A stretch of 64,000 nucleotides of DNA. Origin: Myxococcales bacterium. Lineage in GTDB: Bacteria; Myxococcota_A; Polyangia; Polyangiales; Polyangiaceae. The notes beneath the pieces were generated by a model. It saw only the letters and a program-made list of their open reading frames with translations, made no database searches and was not told where the DNA came from. The position numbers were made by a program, and so were the translations under genes. The stretch is taken from NCBI GenBank assembly GCA_004193285.1, contig SECP01000032.1:1-64000 (forward strand), read 5' to 3'. Of the stretch, positions 43,697 through 52,089 are shown piece by piece (positions within the stretch are counted from its first letter, which is position 1; each line of letters opens with the position of its first letter).

Positions 43697-44619
43697 GCCC
43701 GCGGAGTGTAGGCCCGGCTCTGCTTGTCCACGCCGTACTGCCAAGAATCCAACGAGCCCTGGAGGAAGGAAACCAGGTAACCGAGCCCGGTCGGACGTTG
43801 GCCCTTGATGAGGTTTTCGCACACCCGCTGCACGTTCGCGGCGACGAAGCCTGCGTAGACGCGCGCGGCGTCTACGTCACCCAGGCGGATGTGCTTGAAC
43901 AACGCGGCGCCGGTGCCCTTGCCGTAGCCGCGCATGAGCTTTTGGGACTCCGCGCCGAACGCCCGCACGCCCAAGTGGTCCACCGTGACCTCGGCCGCGT
44001 TCACGATCTTGAGCCCCGCGCGCAGCACCCGGAAGAGCAGATCGGGCTCGCCCCCGGAACGCAGCGGCGCACCTGCCCCGAGCATGGGGTCGAACGGACC
44101 TACTCGCTCCACCACGCTCTTTCGCAGCGAGAGGTTCGCGGTGATGCCCCAGTCGCTACCGAATGGAGGGTAACGGCCCTGCCATTCGCGGACATGCGGC
44201 TCGAAGCTCTCCGTGAACCCCTTCGAGCGCAGATCTTCCGGTACCACCACGCGACCGCAGACCACCGCGACGTCCGGATCTGCTTCGAACACCGCGCTGA
44301 GCGACTCGGTCCAGTTCGGAGGCACGCGGCAGTCATCGTCCGTGAACGCGACGACGTCTCCCCGGCTCAGCTCGATGCCCAAGTTGCGGCTCGCGGTCAC
44401 GCCGCGCGTGTCCGTTTGCACGTAGCGGAGCCGCGGATCGCCCAGCTCTTTCAGTTCATCTCGGGTCTGAGCGCCGTCGCTTTGATCGACGACCAGCAGC
44501 TCGAGAAAATCCCTGTTTTCCAGGATGCTGCGAGCGCATGCGACCGCATGGGCGTTGCGGTTCCGCGTGGGCACGACGACGGAGACGACGGGGCGAGCCA
44601 CGCCTTGCACCCATACCAC
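43693..44619 (-). CDS. Glycosyltransferase family 2, head of the CDP-sugar operon
   Basis: About 308 residues. The frame runs on to 44943, but the extension overlaps the divergent lipoprotein gene and is unconvincing. GTG codons at 44619, 44610 and 44601 are possible starts before RPVVSVVVPTRNRN, the GT2 N-terminus; 44619 is used here. Further motifs: LLVVDQSDGAQT, DVVAFTDDDCRVP with the DXD-type metal site and ITANLSLRKSV. Its family match to the gene at 47754 (VVDQSDN, TDDDCQ) is close. Upstream 44620-44843 must hold the divergent promoters for this 8-gene operon and the glycosidase. Confidence 0.85.
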   Translation of the reverse strand: MVWVQGVARPVVSVVVPTRNRNAHAVACARSILENRDFLELLVVDQSDGAQTRDELKELGDPRLRYVQTDTRGVTASRNLGIELSRGDVVAFTDDDCRVPPNWTESLSAVFEADPDVAVVCGRVVVPEDLRSKGFTESFEPHVREWQGRYPPFGSDWGITANLSLRKSVVERVGPFDPMLGAGAPLRSGGEPDLLFRVLRAGLKIVNAAEVTVDHLGVRAFGAESQKLMRGYGKGTGAALFKHIRLGDVDAARVYAGFVAANVQRVCENLIKGQRPTGLGYLVSFLQGSLDSWQYGVDKQSRAYTPRA

Positions 44620-44843
44620 GGAGCGACCAATAACTGGTGGCGCGCGGCAAGCTGGGCTGGTTGCACCCGGCCGGCGGGCAGCGTCGGCATCGGCGTCTCC
44701 AGCTTCGGCCTGACGCTTCGTCTGGTGCTGGAACCGGTGACAGCGATGGTCGCGAGCGCGGCTTCCGGCTCGTCGTTCGCCCGCCTCCTGACAACGACTC
44801 TCCGCTGAGCTATAGGCTTCCCCTGGGGAATCCAAGTACACCG

Positions 44844-46601
44844 ATGCCACTTTCGGGAGATCGCTCGGTGTGCCGCGCGCTGGCCGCGGCGTCCCTCTTG
44901 CTGCTCGCGCCCGGGTGCGGCAGCGCAGAGAACGCTCGGCCAATCGTCGGGGGCGGAGGCGGCTCGTCGAGCGCCGGCGGAGGTGGAGCCAGCGCTGGGG
45001 GAACCAATATGGGGGCCGGCGCGGCGCCGCTCGGGGGAGCGAGCGCCAACGGCGGGTCGGGAGGTAGCACGGGTGGGCGGCCGAGCGGCTGCGCCGTCGG
45101 GCAGCGTGATTGTGACGGGCGCTGCTCCAACCTGAACGACCGGGACCATTGCGGTAGCTGCGAAAATGCCTGCAAAACCGGGCAAATCTGCGCGGTCACG
45201 GTCTGCGTGGCGGAGGACCAGCCGTGTCCGGAAGGGCTCACGCGCTGCGAGGACGCGTGTGTGAACCTTCAGACGGCGCCCGACACCTGCGGAACCTGCG
45301 ACCGGGCGTGTGCGCCCTCGCAGGGCTGCGCGGCCGGCCAGTGTCTGTGCGAGGCTGGTGACGTGAATTGTGGCGGCGGTCCGTTACTCCTCTCAGTGGG
45401 GCCCACCCGCCATTACCTCGTCAACGGGGTCGGCACGCCTTTTCAGCTGCGGGGTGATTCCCCGTGGACGATGAGCGTGCAGCTCACGCGAGAGCAGGTC
45501 GCCGAGTACCTGGACAATCGCCAAGCGAAGAAATTCAACACGCTCTTGATGGAGGTGGTGGAAACCAAGTTCGGGGACGCCGCCCCCGCCAACGCCTACG
45601 GCGACGAGCCGTTCCGAGGCGCCGACTTCACCCAACCGAACGAAGCCTATTGGCAGCACATCGACTACATCGTGGCGGAGGCGAGCGCGCGGGGCTTCTT
45701 GGTGTTGATGTGCGCGCTCTACCTCGGCTACGGCGGCGGAGACGAAGGTTGGTTCGCCGCTGCAAGCCAAGCAGGCGTCAGCGCGGTCGAGAGCTACGGC
45801 GCGTTCCTTGGCGCGCGTTACGGGGGCGCCGACAACATCATCTGGGTGAACGGCGGAGACTTCCAGCCCCCTAACCTGGACATTCCCAACGCTCTTGCCG
45901 CAGGCATCCTTTCCAAAGACCAGCGGCACCTCTTCTCGACCCATTGGGCGCGAAACAGCAGCGGGACGGACGGCGCTCCGGGGTGGCTCACCCTCGGCTC
46001 CAGCTACACCGAGCAAGGCAACGTTTCGGCGCGGGTACTGGCGGATTACCAGGCGGCGCCCCCGCTCCCGACCTTCCTCATCGAGGCGTATTACGAGGGA
46101 ACCTTCGAAGGGCAGCCGCAAGTGACCACCCAAACCGTTCGTCAGCAGGCCTGGCACGCGCTGCTCAGCGGCGCGGCCGGCGCGCTGTATGGGCACCACA
46201 CGGTGTGGCCGTTCGACGCCGACTGGCAGGCCGCGCTGGATTCGGACGGAGCTCGGTCGATGGCCCACCTCCACGGTTTCTTCGAAGCGCTGCGCTGGTG
46301 GGAGCTCGCGCCGGACGCCTCTTCGAAGCTCGTTACCGCAGGGCGCGGCACCTTGGGCACCGCAGGCTACGTCGCCGCTGCGCTCAGTGCCGACGGCGCT
46401 CTGGCCGTCGTTTACGTGCCGGACGGTCGGGAGATCACCGTGGACCTCAGCCAGCTCAGCGGCCCCGTGACCGCTCGCGTCTTCGACCCCGCCTCGGGGG
46501 TGTTCTCGCCGGTGACGGGCTCGCCTTTCGGAAGCGGCGGCTCGCAGAAGATAGACCCTCCCGGCGGAAGCGACGCCGTGCTTCTCTTCGAAGCCAAGTA
46601 A
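44844..46601 (+). CDS. Secreted lipoprotein with Cys-rich region and DUF4038-type glycosidase
   Basis: 585 residues from ATG 44844. Signal peptide with lipobox APGC, a Gly/Ser linker, then a Cys-rich domain with about 14 Cys (~80-170; repeated C-x-N/T-x-x-x-C units like stigma/EGF-like repeats of myxobacterial lipoproteins). A DUF4038/GH140-like barrel follows (~180-500) with NIIWVNGGD and FLIEAYYEG giving the likely acid residues, and a beta domain with a collagen-binding-like end (~500-585). It shares the barrel with the gene at 33031-36099 but has different accessory domains. Starts a plus-strand run of polysaccharide genes. Confidence 0.85.
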   Translation: MPLSGDRSVCRALAAASLLLLAPGCGSAENARPIVGGGGGSSSAGGGGASAGGTNMGAGAAPLGGASANGGSGGSTGGRPSGCAVGQRDCDGRCSNLNDRDHCGSCENACKTGQICAVTVCVAEDQPCPEGLTRCEDACVNLQTAPDTCGTCDRACAPSQGCAAGQCLCEAGDVNCGGGPLLLSVGPTRHYLVNGVGTPFQLRGDSPWTMSVQLTREQVAEYLDNRQAKKFNTLLMEVVETKFGDAAPANAYGDEPFRGADFTQPNEAYWQHIDYIVAEASARGFLVLMCALYLGYGGGDEGWFAAASQAGVSAVESYGAFLGARYGGADNIIWVNGGDFQPPNLDIPNALAAGILSKDQRHLFSTHWARNSSGTDGAPGWLTLGSSYTEQGNVSARVLADYQAAPPLPTFLIEAYYEGTFEGQPQVTTQTVRQQAWHALLSGAAGALYGHHTVWPFDADWQAALDSDGARSMAHLHGFFEALRWWELAPDASSKLVTAGRGTLGTAGYVAAALSADGALAVVYVPDGREITVDLSQLSGPVTARVFDPASGVFSPVTGSPFGSGGSQKIDPPGGSDAVLLFEAK

Positions 46602-46606
46602 GCCAA

Positions 46607-47647
46607 ATGAGCCAGCGACCAATCGCGTACGTGATGGAGCAGACGCTCGGCAACGTGACTCACTACTTGAATCTGCGTAAGGCGGAGGCCGTCGCGGGCG
46701 CCCCGCTGCCTCGCTGGCTTCCCATCGAGTACCGAGACGGCAGGCTTCCGTGGACAGCGCGCGGCGGCTTGCTCGCTCGCCAGGCGCTGCGAGCGGTTCT
46801 GCCGGAGGTCGACGGAATCTTCATTCACACGACCACGCTGGCGCTCCTCTGCGTGGACCAGTGTCGCCGCAAGCCGAGCGTGTTCTCCACCGACGGAACC
46901 CCGGCGAACAAACGGCACATGCGGGAGGCGTACGGCCTGGCCGCCCAGCCGAGCCTGGTCGAGCGCGGCAAGCGGCAGCTCTACCGAGGCGTGTACGGGA
47001 GCGCCGCGGGGCTCGTCGGATGGTCCAATTGGGTCAAAGGCTCGTTCGTCGAGGACTACGGTTACCGTGAGGCGGACGTAGCGGTCATCCCGCCGGGGGT
47101 GGACTTGGCCGCATTTGGGGCCGGCAACCGCGAGCACGAGCTACCGCGCATCCTGTTCGTCGGCGGAGACTTCGAAAGAAAGGGCGGAACCCTCCTGTTG
47201 GACGTCTTTCGCAAGCGGCTCCGAGGCAAGGCGGAGCTGCTCTTGGTCACCCGCGGCAACGTGGCGGAGGAGCCGGGTGTTCGGGTGCATCGCAACATCG
47301 CGCCGAATAGCGCGGAGCTCCTCGAGCTTTACGCCACGTCAGACATCTTCGTCCTGCCGACCCAGGCTGACTGCTTCTCGCTCGTCCTCATGGAGGCGCT
47401 GGCTTCCTCCTTGCCCGTGGTCGCGACCCGAGTGGGCGGCATTCCGGACATGATCGTGGACGGCCAGACAGGCCATTTGTTGAATTCTGGCGACTCGGCC
47501 GGGCTGGGGGACGCGCTAGAGGCCCTCGTTCACGACCCGGCCAAGCGCCGCGCCATGGGGGACAGAGGCCGCGCCGACGCCGTCGCTCGCTTCGATGCGA
47601 GCGTCAACGCGCGTCTGCTGTTCGAATTCGTTCGCTCTCGATGCTAG
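46607..47647 (+). CDS. Glycosyltransferase family 4
   Basis: 346 residues from ATG 46607, 5 bases after the glycosidase stop, so one transcript is expected. GT-B fold: an N-domain, then RILFVGGDFERKGGTLLLDVF and the donor-binding PTQADCFSLVLMEALASSLPVVAT with the E-x7-E type motif. Retaining transferase. The pairing with a secreted hydrolase suggests both act on the same polymer, but this is inference. Confidence 0.87.
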   Translation: MSQRPIAYVMEQTLGNVTHYLNLRKAEAVAGAPLPRWLPIEYRDGRLPWTARGGLLARQALRAVLPEVDGIFIHTTTLALLCVDQCRRKPSVFSTDGTPANKRHMREAYGLAAQPSLVERGKRQLYRGVYGSAAGLVGWSNWVKGSFVEDYGYREADVAVIPPGVDLAAFGAGNREHELPRILFVGGDFERKGGTLLLDVFRKRLRGKAELLLVTRGNVAEEPGVRVHRNIAPNSAELLELYATSDIFVLPTQADCFSLVLMEALASSLPVVATRVGGIPDMIVDGQTGHLLNSGDSAGLGDALEALVHDPAKRRAMGDRGRADAVARFDASVNARLLFEFVRSRC

Positions 47648-47753
47648 CTTCCCCCTCGCCGTGGGCGTGGGCTCGCGGTTGGTGGATCAAGGCTCGAGGG
47701 GTGGTCACAAAGTTAGCTTCCATGAGTGGTATCACTCCCATTAGAGTCGCCCT

Positions 47754-48668
47754 GTGCTGCCCGTAAGCGCGGTCGTTTGCACCCGGAACCGTCCGGCGCC
47801 CGTTGCCAAGGTCGTGGCGGCGTTGCTCGTAGAGCGCGACGAGGTCATGGAGCTCATCGTCGTCGATCAGAGCGACAACGACGAGACCGAGAAGATCCTG
47901 TTGCCGTTTCAGAGTGACCAGCGGCTGCGCTACGTCCGCTCCAAGCGGCGCGGCAAAGGAGCGGCGCTGAACGAGGGCATCTTGCTCGCTCAAGGTGCGG
48001 TCATCGTCTGCACGGACGACGATTGCCAGCCGCCGCCACGCTGGGCCACCGCAATGGCGTTGGCGCTGCAGTCGCAGCCTACCGCGGTCGTCGGCTTCTG
48101 CAGCGTCGTGCCGGTGCCTCACGACGTGAACGAAGGCTACGTGCCCGCGTACCAGCTGAAGAAGAACCGCCTGCTCCGCTCGGTTCGCTCCGTGTGCAGC
48201 GGGCTCGGGATAGGCGCCGGCATGGCCCTCAAGAGGGATTTCGCGCTGTCGATGGGCGGCTTCGACGAATCGTTCGGTCCCGGCGCGCTCTTCCCATCGG
48301 CGGACGAGTGGGACATCTCGCTGCGCGCGCTGCTCAGCGGCGGGCATGTGTACGAAACCGCGGAGCTTGCGATCGTGCACGACGGGTTTCGCACCTTCGA
48401 GGAGGGCCGCCAGCACGCGCGGCGGGATTGGATCGCGCTCGGCGCGGTATGCGCCAAGCCGCTCCGGGCCGGCCACCTTCACGCGGTCGTAGTTCCGATG
48501 TGGCTGTTCTCCGTCCGCGCGCTCCTACCGCCGATGATCGACCTGCTGCGCTTCCGCAAGCCGCGTGGCGCTCAGCGAATCCTGGCTTTTCTACAGGGCT
48601 TTCGCGTCGGCATGCAAATGAAGGTAGATCCAGTGACACTGCGCTTCTCGGATCCGCCAGAACGCTGA
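47754..48668 (+). CDS. Glycosyltransferase family 2
   Basis: 304 residues, GTG start at 47754. GT-A fold: VSAVVCTRNRPAPVAKVV, LIVVDQSDNDETEKI and VIVCTDDDCQPPP with the metal-binding Asp residues; a MGGFDESFGPGA motif follows as in many GT2 enzymes. A hydrophobic stretch near residues 245-262 may touch the membrane. It lies 106 bases after the GT4 gene, and a weak promoter between them cannot be excluded. Confidence 0.87.
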   Translation: MLPVSAVVCTRNRPAPVAKVVAALLVERDEVMELIVVDQSDNDETEKILLPFQSDQRLRYVRSKRRGKGAALNEGILLAQGAVIVCTDDDCQPPPRWATAMALALQSQPTAVVGFCSVVPVPHDVNEGYVPAYQLKKNRLLRSVRSVCSGLGIGAGMALKRDFALSMGGFDESFGPGALFPSADEWDISLRALLSGGHVYETAELAIVHDGFRTFEEGRQHARRDWIALGAVCAKPLRAGHLHAVVVPMWLFSVRALLPPMIDLLRFRKPRGAQRILAFLQGFRVGMQMKVDPVTLRFSDPPER

Positions 48669-48797
48669 GCCGAAAATTAGATGCAGCCGAAATGTGTCCG
48701 CGGCCGCACGTAGCGCCGCAAAGGCAACGACGTTGACTCTGCGACGTTTCGGGGCCGCGCTTCGCGATCGTCGAGCCCAGGTCGAGGATTCACCGGC

Positions 48798-49529
48798 GTG
48801 CGCTCGGTTGTGCGCTACTTTACCCGGCGATCTTGGATCATCCTTACCTCGCTCGGGTCACTCCTCCAGTTGCACGCACGGCGCGCGCTCACGCTGAGCG
48901 TCGGAGGAGGCCGCTTGGAAAGTAAGCCGCTGCTGGCTCGCCTCTGGCGCGCGGCCGCAGAAGAGGTGACGCCGCTCCTGTCGCGCAAGGCGCTGGCGGA
49001 CGTCGCCAACCACCTGCCTCAGTCTGCCTTCCACAGTACGCGCACGGCCTTATTTCGCGCCGCGGGCGTGACCATCGGAGCTCATTCGCTGATCCAAGGC
49101 GACATGCGGGTGACGGGGGTCAACAACCCGTGCGCGTACCTCACGATTGGCCACCACACGCTCATCACCGGCGGTCTCCATCTGGATCTCGGAGCGCCCG
49201 TGCACATCGGTAACGGCGTTCGCATCGGCCACGACGTCTCGATCTTGACCGTGAGCCACGCGGTCGGAGCGCCACGGCTGCGAGCGGGCACCAGCTTCTT
49301 CGCCGAGGTCGTGATCGAAGACGGCGCCTGGATCGCTTCGCGCGCGGTGATCTTGCCGGGCGTCACGATCGGCGCGGGAGCGATCGTGGCCGCAGGCGCG
49401 GTCGTGTCGCGAAGCGTCCCGAAACACACGCTCGTCGCCGGTGTCCCAGCGCGGGTGGTGCGCGAGCTGCCGGAAAACGAAGACCTGGAAGAGCGCGTGC
49501 CCGAGGGAGTTTGGGCGGTCCGCCACTGA
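48798..49529 (+). CDS. Left-handed beta-helix acyltransferase
   Basis: 243 residues from GTG 48798. A basic N-terminal helix region (~1-85) precedes hexapeptide repeats (~85-235): VTIGAHSLI, VHIGNGVRIG, VTIGAGAIVAAGAVVSRSVP and a closing VAGVPARVV. This is the LbH fold of serine/maltose O-acetyltransferases (CoA-dependent). It probably O-acetylates a sugar or the lipid-linked unit. The gene 1.4 kb downstream is a clear paralogue with about 70% identity over the beta-helix by eye. The 48669-48797 gap upstream is A/T-richer and may hold a promoter. Confidence 0.85.
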   Translation: MRSVVRYFTRRSWIILTSLGSLLQLHARRALTLSVGGGRLESKPLLARLWRAAAEEVTPLLSRKALADVANHLPQSAFHSTRTALFRAAGVTIGAHSLIQGDMRVTGVNNPCAYLTIGHHTLITGGLHLDLGAPVHIGNGVRIGHDVSILTVSHAVGAPRLRAGTSFFAEVVIEDGAWIASRAVILPGVTIGAGAIVAAGAVVSRSVPKHTLVAGVPARVVRELPENEDLEERVPEGVWAVRH

Positions 49530-49629
49530 GCGGCGGCGGATTCCAGCGCCGCTCCGCGGACTGGCGCTCGGGCCGAGATTCTTGGCGAACGCTCGCGTTC
49601 GCGCCTAGGGTTTGGTACGGAGTTTCAGT

Positions 49630-50151
49630 TTGACGAAGCAGCAGACACCCTCGGCCGTCGCCATCCCCCAGCAAACGGCGCTGGCGGAACGGCGGCAGAT
49701 CCAGGCGTGGACCGACCCGGATTGGCAACGCCTCTGGCTGACGCTCGACCACATGCCTTGGCGCACGCTGGCGCTAGTCCCCGGTGGGGTTGGGGGGCCG
49801 CCGGATCTCACCCTCACGCTTGCGGTCACGCTGTCACGCACCGGCATGAGTCATGTGGGAGCTCCCATCTTGGTGGCGGACGGCACGCAGGTGCCGCTCA
49901 ATCAGCTGAACGCATTCCTGGCGGACGTTCGAGCCTGCTGTGAAGGAGGAGAGCGCGTCATCGTCGCGCTCTCCGCCGTGAGCGAAAGTCCAACCACGGC
50001 GGCGATGGCGAAGGCGGCAGACGCCGCAGTGATGTGCATCATGCTGGGCCGCATGCGCTCGAGCGACGCCAAGCACACCGTGAAGGCGATTGGCGCGGCC
50101 AAATTCCTGGGGTCGGTCATCATCCGCCCGGACGGCACGCCCGCCAAGTAA
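49630..50151 (+). CDS. Degenerate P-loop protein related to bacterial tyrosine kinases (CpsD/Wzc C-terminal-like)
   Basis: 173 residues from a TTG at 49630 with GGAG at 49619-49622, 7 bases away; TTG 49612 is possible. The order LALVPGGVGGPPDLTLTLAVTLSRTG, then PILVADGTQVPLNQLN and, later, AADAAVMCIMLGRMRSSDAKHTVKAIGAAKFLGSVI, follows that of the BY-kinase domain (Walker A, Walker A', Walker B region and D-x-V-x-x-x-x-x-x-x strand). The Walker A Gly-Lys-Ser/Thr is gone (GGVGGPP), so ATP binding is unlikely. No Tyr cluster ends the protein. It may be a non-catalytic partner of the separate chain-length protein at 57061-58548. Confidence 0.6.
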   Translation: MTKQQTPSAVAIPQQTALAERRQIQAWTDPDWQRLWLTLDHMPWRTLALVPGGVGGPPDLTLTLAVTLSRTGMSHVGAPILVADGTQVPLNQLNAFLADVRACCEGGERVIVALSAVSESPTTAAMAKAADAAVMCIMLGRMRSSDAKHTVKAIGAAKFLGSVIIRPDGTPAK

Positions 50152-50228
50152 CGCTCCCGAGCGGCTTTGCTCGTTTGCGGTGCGCGCGTCATGGTACATA
50201 GCTAGGCAGCACGTTCGAGGGGGCTCGT

Positions 50229-50876
50229 ATGCGCGAAAGTACCATTCTCACGTCCAACGGTTCTGGCTTGCTGTCGCGCGCTGCACGCGCCCTCGCGGAG
50301 GATTTGGAACCGCTCACTTCGCGGCAAGCGCTGGCGCGCCTGTCCGAGGTGCTGCCCGCCTCCGGCTTCTTTCGAATGCGGACGGCCATGCTGCGCGCTG
50401 CGGGTGTGAAGATCGGGTCGCGCTCGCTCATCCAAGGAAAGCTGCGGCTCACCGGTAGCGGCAACCCCTGCGAGCTCCTCACCATCGGAGAGTTCACGCT
50501 CGTGACCGGCGGTCTGCACGTGGATTTGGGCGCCCCCGTGCGCATCGGGGACTCGGTTCGCATCGGGCACGACGTCTCTTTGCTCACGATCAACCACGTC
50601 GTCGGTCCGCACTACCTGCGCGCCGGCACCAGCTACTGCGGCAAAATCGTGATCGAAGACGGCTCCTGGCTCGCCTCGCGCTGCACCGTCCTGCCGGGGG
50701 TTACCATCGGCGCCGGCGCAGTCGTTGCGGCCGGCTCCGTCGTGACCCGCAGCGTGCCCAAGCACACGCTGGTGGCGGGCGTGCCCGCACGCGTCGTCCG
50801 CGAGCTGTCCGAGGACGGCGAGGACGGTCCGTCGTCGATGCGCTTTCCTTCTACGAAGCCACCGTCGGCGGGCTAG
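50229..50876 (+). CDS. Left-handed beta-helix acyltransferase, paralogue of 48798-49529
   Basis: 215 residues from ATG 50229. Same layout as its paralogue, with hexapeptide repeats from VKIGSRSLI to VTIGAGAVVAAGSVVTRSVPKHTLVAGVPARVV, but a shorter N-terminus (it lacks ~30 residues) and a different Ser/Pro-rich tail. The identical run SVPKHTLVAGVPARVVREL in both supports recent duplication around the degenerate kinase gene. Its 3' end overlaps the convergent glycosyltransferase gene by 26 bases. Confidence 0.85.
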   Translation: MRESTILTSNGSGLLSRAARALAEDLEPLTSRQALARLSEVLPASGFFRMRTAMLRAAGVKIGSRSLIQGKLRLTGSGNPCELLTIGEFTLVTGGLHVDLGAPVRIGDSVRIGHDVSLLTINHVVGPHYLRAGTSYCGKIVIEDGSWLASRCTVLPGVTIGAGAVVAAGSVVTRSVPKHTLVAGVPARVVRELSEDGEDGPSSMRFPSTKPPSAG

Positions 50877-52077
50877 CCAAGAGCTGCTCGTAGAAACGCT
50901 CCAGCCCCGACACCAGTGCGGGCCAGCTGTAGCGCTCCACCGCGAGCTTGCGGGCGGCCTCGCCCACGCGCCGCGCCAGGCTCGCGTCCGCGAGCACGCG
51001 CTCCACGTGGTCTGCGAAGTCTTGCGGGTCGTCCGCCAAGAGCGCGCTCTCGCCGCTCACGACGTCGATGCCCTCGGCTCCGATGCGCGTGGAGATGACC
51101 GGCTTGGCTTTCGCCATCGCTTCCACGATTTTGAGCCGCGTGCCGCCGCCGATGCGCAGCGGTACCACGACCGCGCTGGCGCGATCGATGTACGGCTCCA
51201 CCGCGTCCACGAAGTCCGTGACCTCGATGTTGGGGCCCGCGAGCGCTTTGATGTCATTCGGCGCAGGGCCTACGAGCCACAGCTTCACGCGGGGCCGCTT
51301 GGCCACGATGAGCGGGAACACGTGCTGCACGAAGTAGTGAACGCCGTCGTTGTTCGGGTAATAATTCATGGCCCCGAAGAACAGCAGGTTGTCTGCCTCC
51401 GGCGGCGCGGAGGAGGGACGAAAGTGCTCTACGTCCGCGCCGTTGGGCACGACCGTCACGCGGGCTTTCGGCTCGAGCTCGGACAGCACCGCGCCGTCGC
51501 GCTCCGAGGTCACCGCGACGCCGTCGAACCAGCGCCAAGCCGCGCGCTCTTCGCGCTGCAGCTTCCGCCAGTCTACCGCCGAGTAGAGCCTACGCGCCGC
51601 GCCCACCTCCGCGCTGGCGGTCCGCTTCACGATGTCGAACTCGATGTTGTGCTCGTCCAGCACCGTGCGGTAGCGCCGCTGCTTCTGCAAGCCGAAGCGG
51701 AGCGCCGCCATCTGTACGAACTCCACCTGGACGATGTCGTACTGGCCCTGATCGACCATGACCTGCAGTTGCTCGAGGAACTCCGTGCGCCGCGAGACGA
51801 GCAGGTGCTCGAAGCTATGAGGCGAGGTGAGTGAGCGCAGCTGCAGCGCGCGCTTGCGCCGCTGATCGACGAACTCCAGGTCCGGAGAGGTCACCACCTC
51901 CCGGCAGTACTCCTGGGTGGCGGCGAGAGAGGCCTCTTTGAACTCGTCGGTGGCGGTGAAAGAGAGCACCGAGACTTCGTGGTTCTTCGCCAAGCTACGG
52001 AGCAGGCCGTCTAGCCGGCGCTGGCCACCGAAGCGTGGCGGGCTCGGGAGGAAGGGCGTAACGACGAGGATCTTCAT
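50851..52077 (-). CDS. Glycosyltransferase family 4
   Basis: 408 residues from ATG 52077. GT-B fold: N-terminal KILVVTPFLPSPPRFGGQRRLDGLLRSLAKNHEV, a middle VTSERDGAVLSELEPKARVTVVPNGADVEHF, then LLFFGAMNYYPNNDGVHYF and the donor site GGGTRLKIVEAMAKAKPVIST. This is the sugar transferase-PEP-CTERM/StpA-like branch of GT4. Last gene of a minus-strand run with the GMC oxidoreductase, the barrel and another GT4 upstream. Confidence 0.88.
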   Translation of the reverse strand: MKILVVTPFLPSPPRFGGQRRLDGLLRSLAKNHEVSVLSFTATDEFKEASLAATQEYCREVVTSPDLEFVDQRRKRALQLRSLTSPHSFEHLLVSRRTEFLEQLQVMVDQGQYDIVQVEFVQMAALRFGLQKQRRYRTVLDEHNIEFDIVKRTASAEVGAARRLYSAVDWRKLQREERAAWRWFDGVAVTSERDGAVLSELEPKARVTVVPNGADVEHFRPSSAPPEADNLLFFGAMNYYPNNDGVHYFVQHVFPLIVAKRPRVKLWLVGPAPNDIKALAGPNIEVTDFVDAVEPYIDRASAVVVPLRIGGGTRLKIVEAMAKAKPVISTRIGAEGIDVVSGESALLADDPQDFADHVERVLADASLARRVGEAARKLAVERYSWPALVSGLERFYEQLLASPPTVAS

Positions 52078-52089
52078 GGAGCTAACGAA

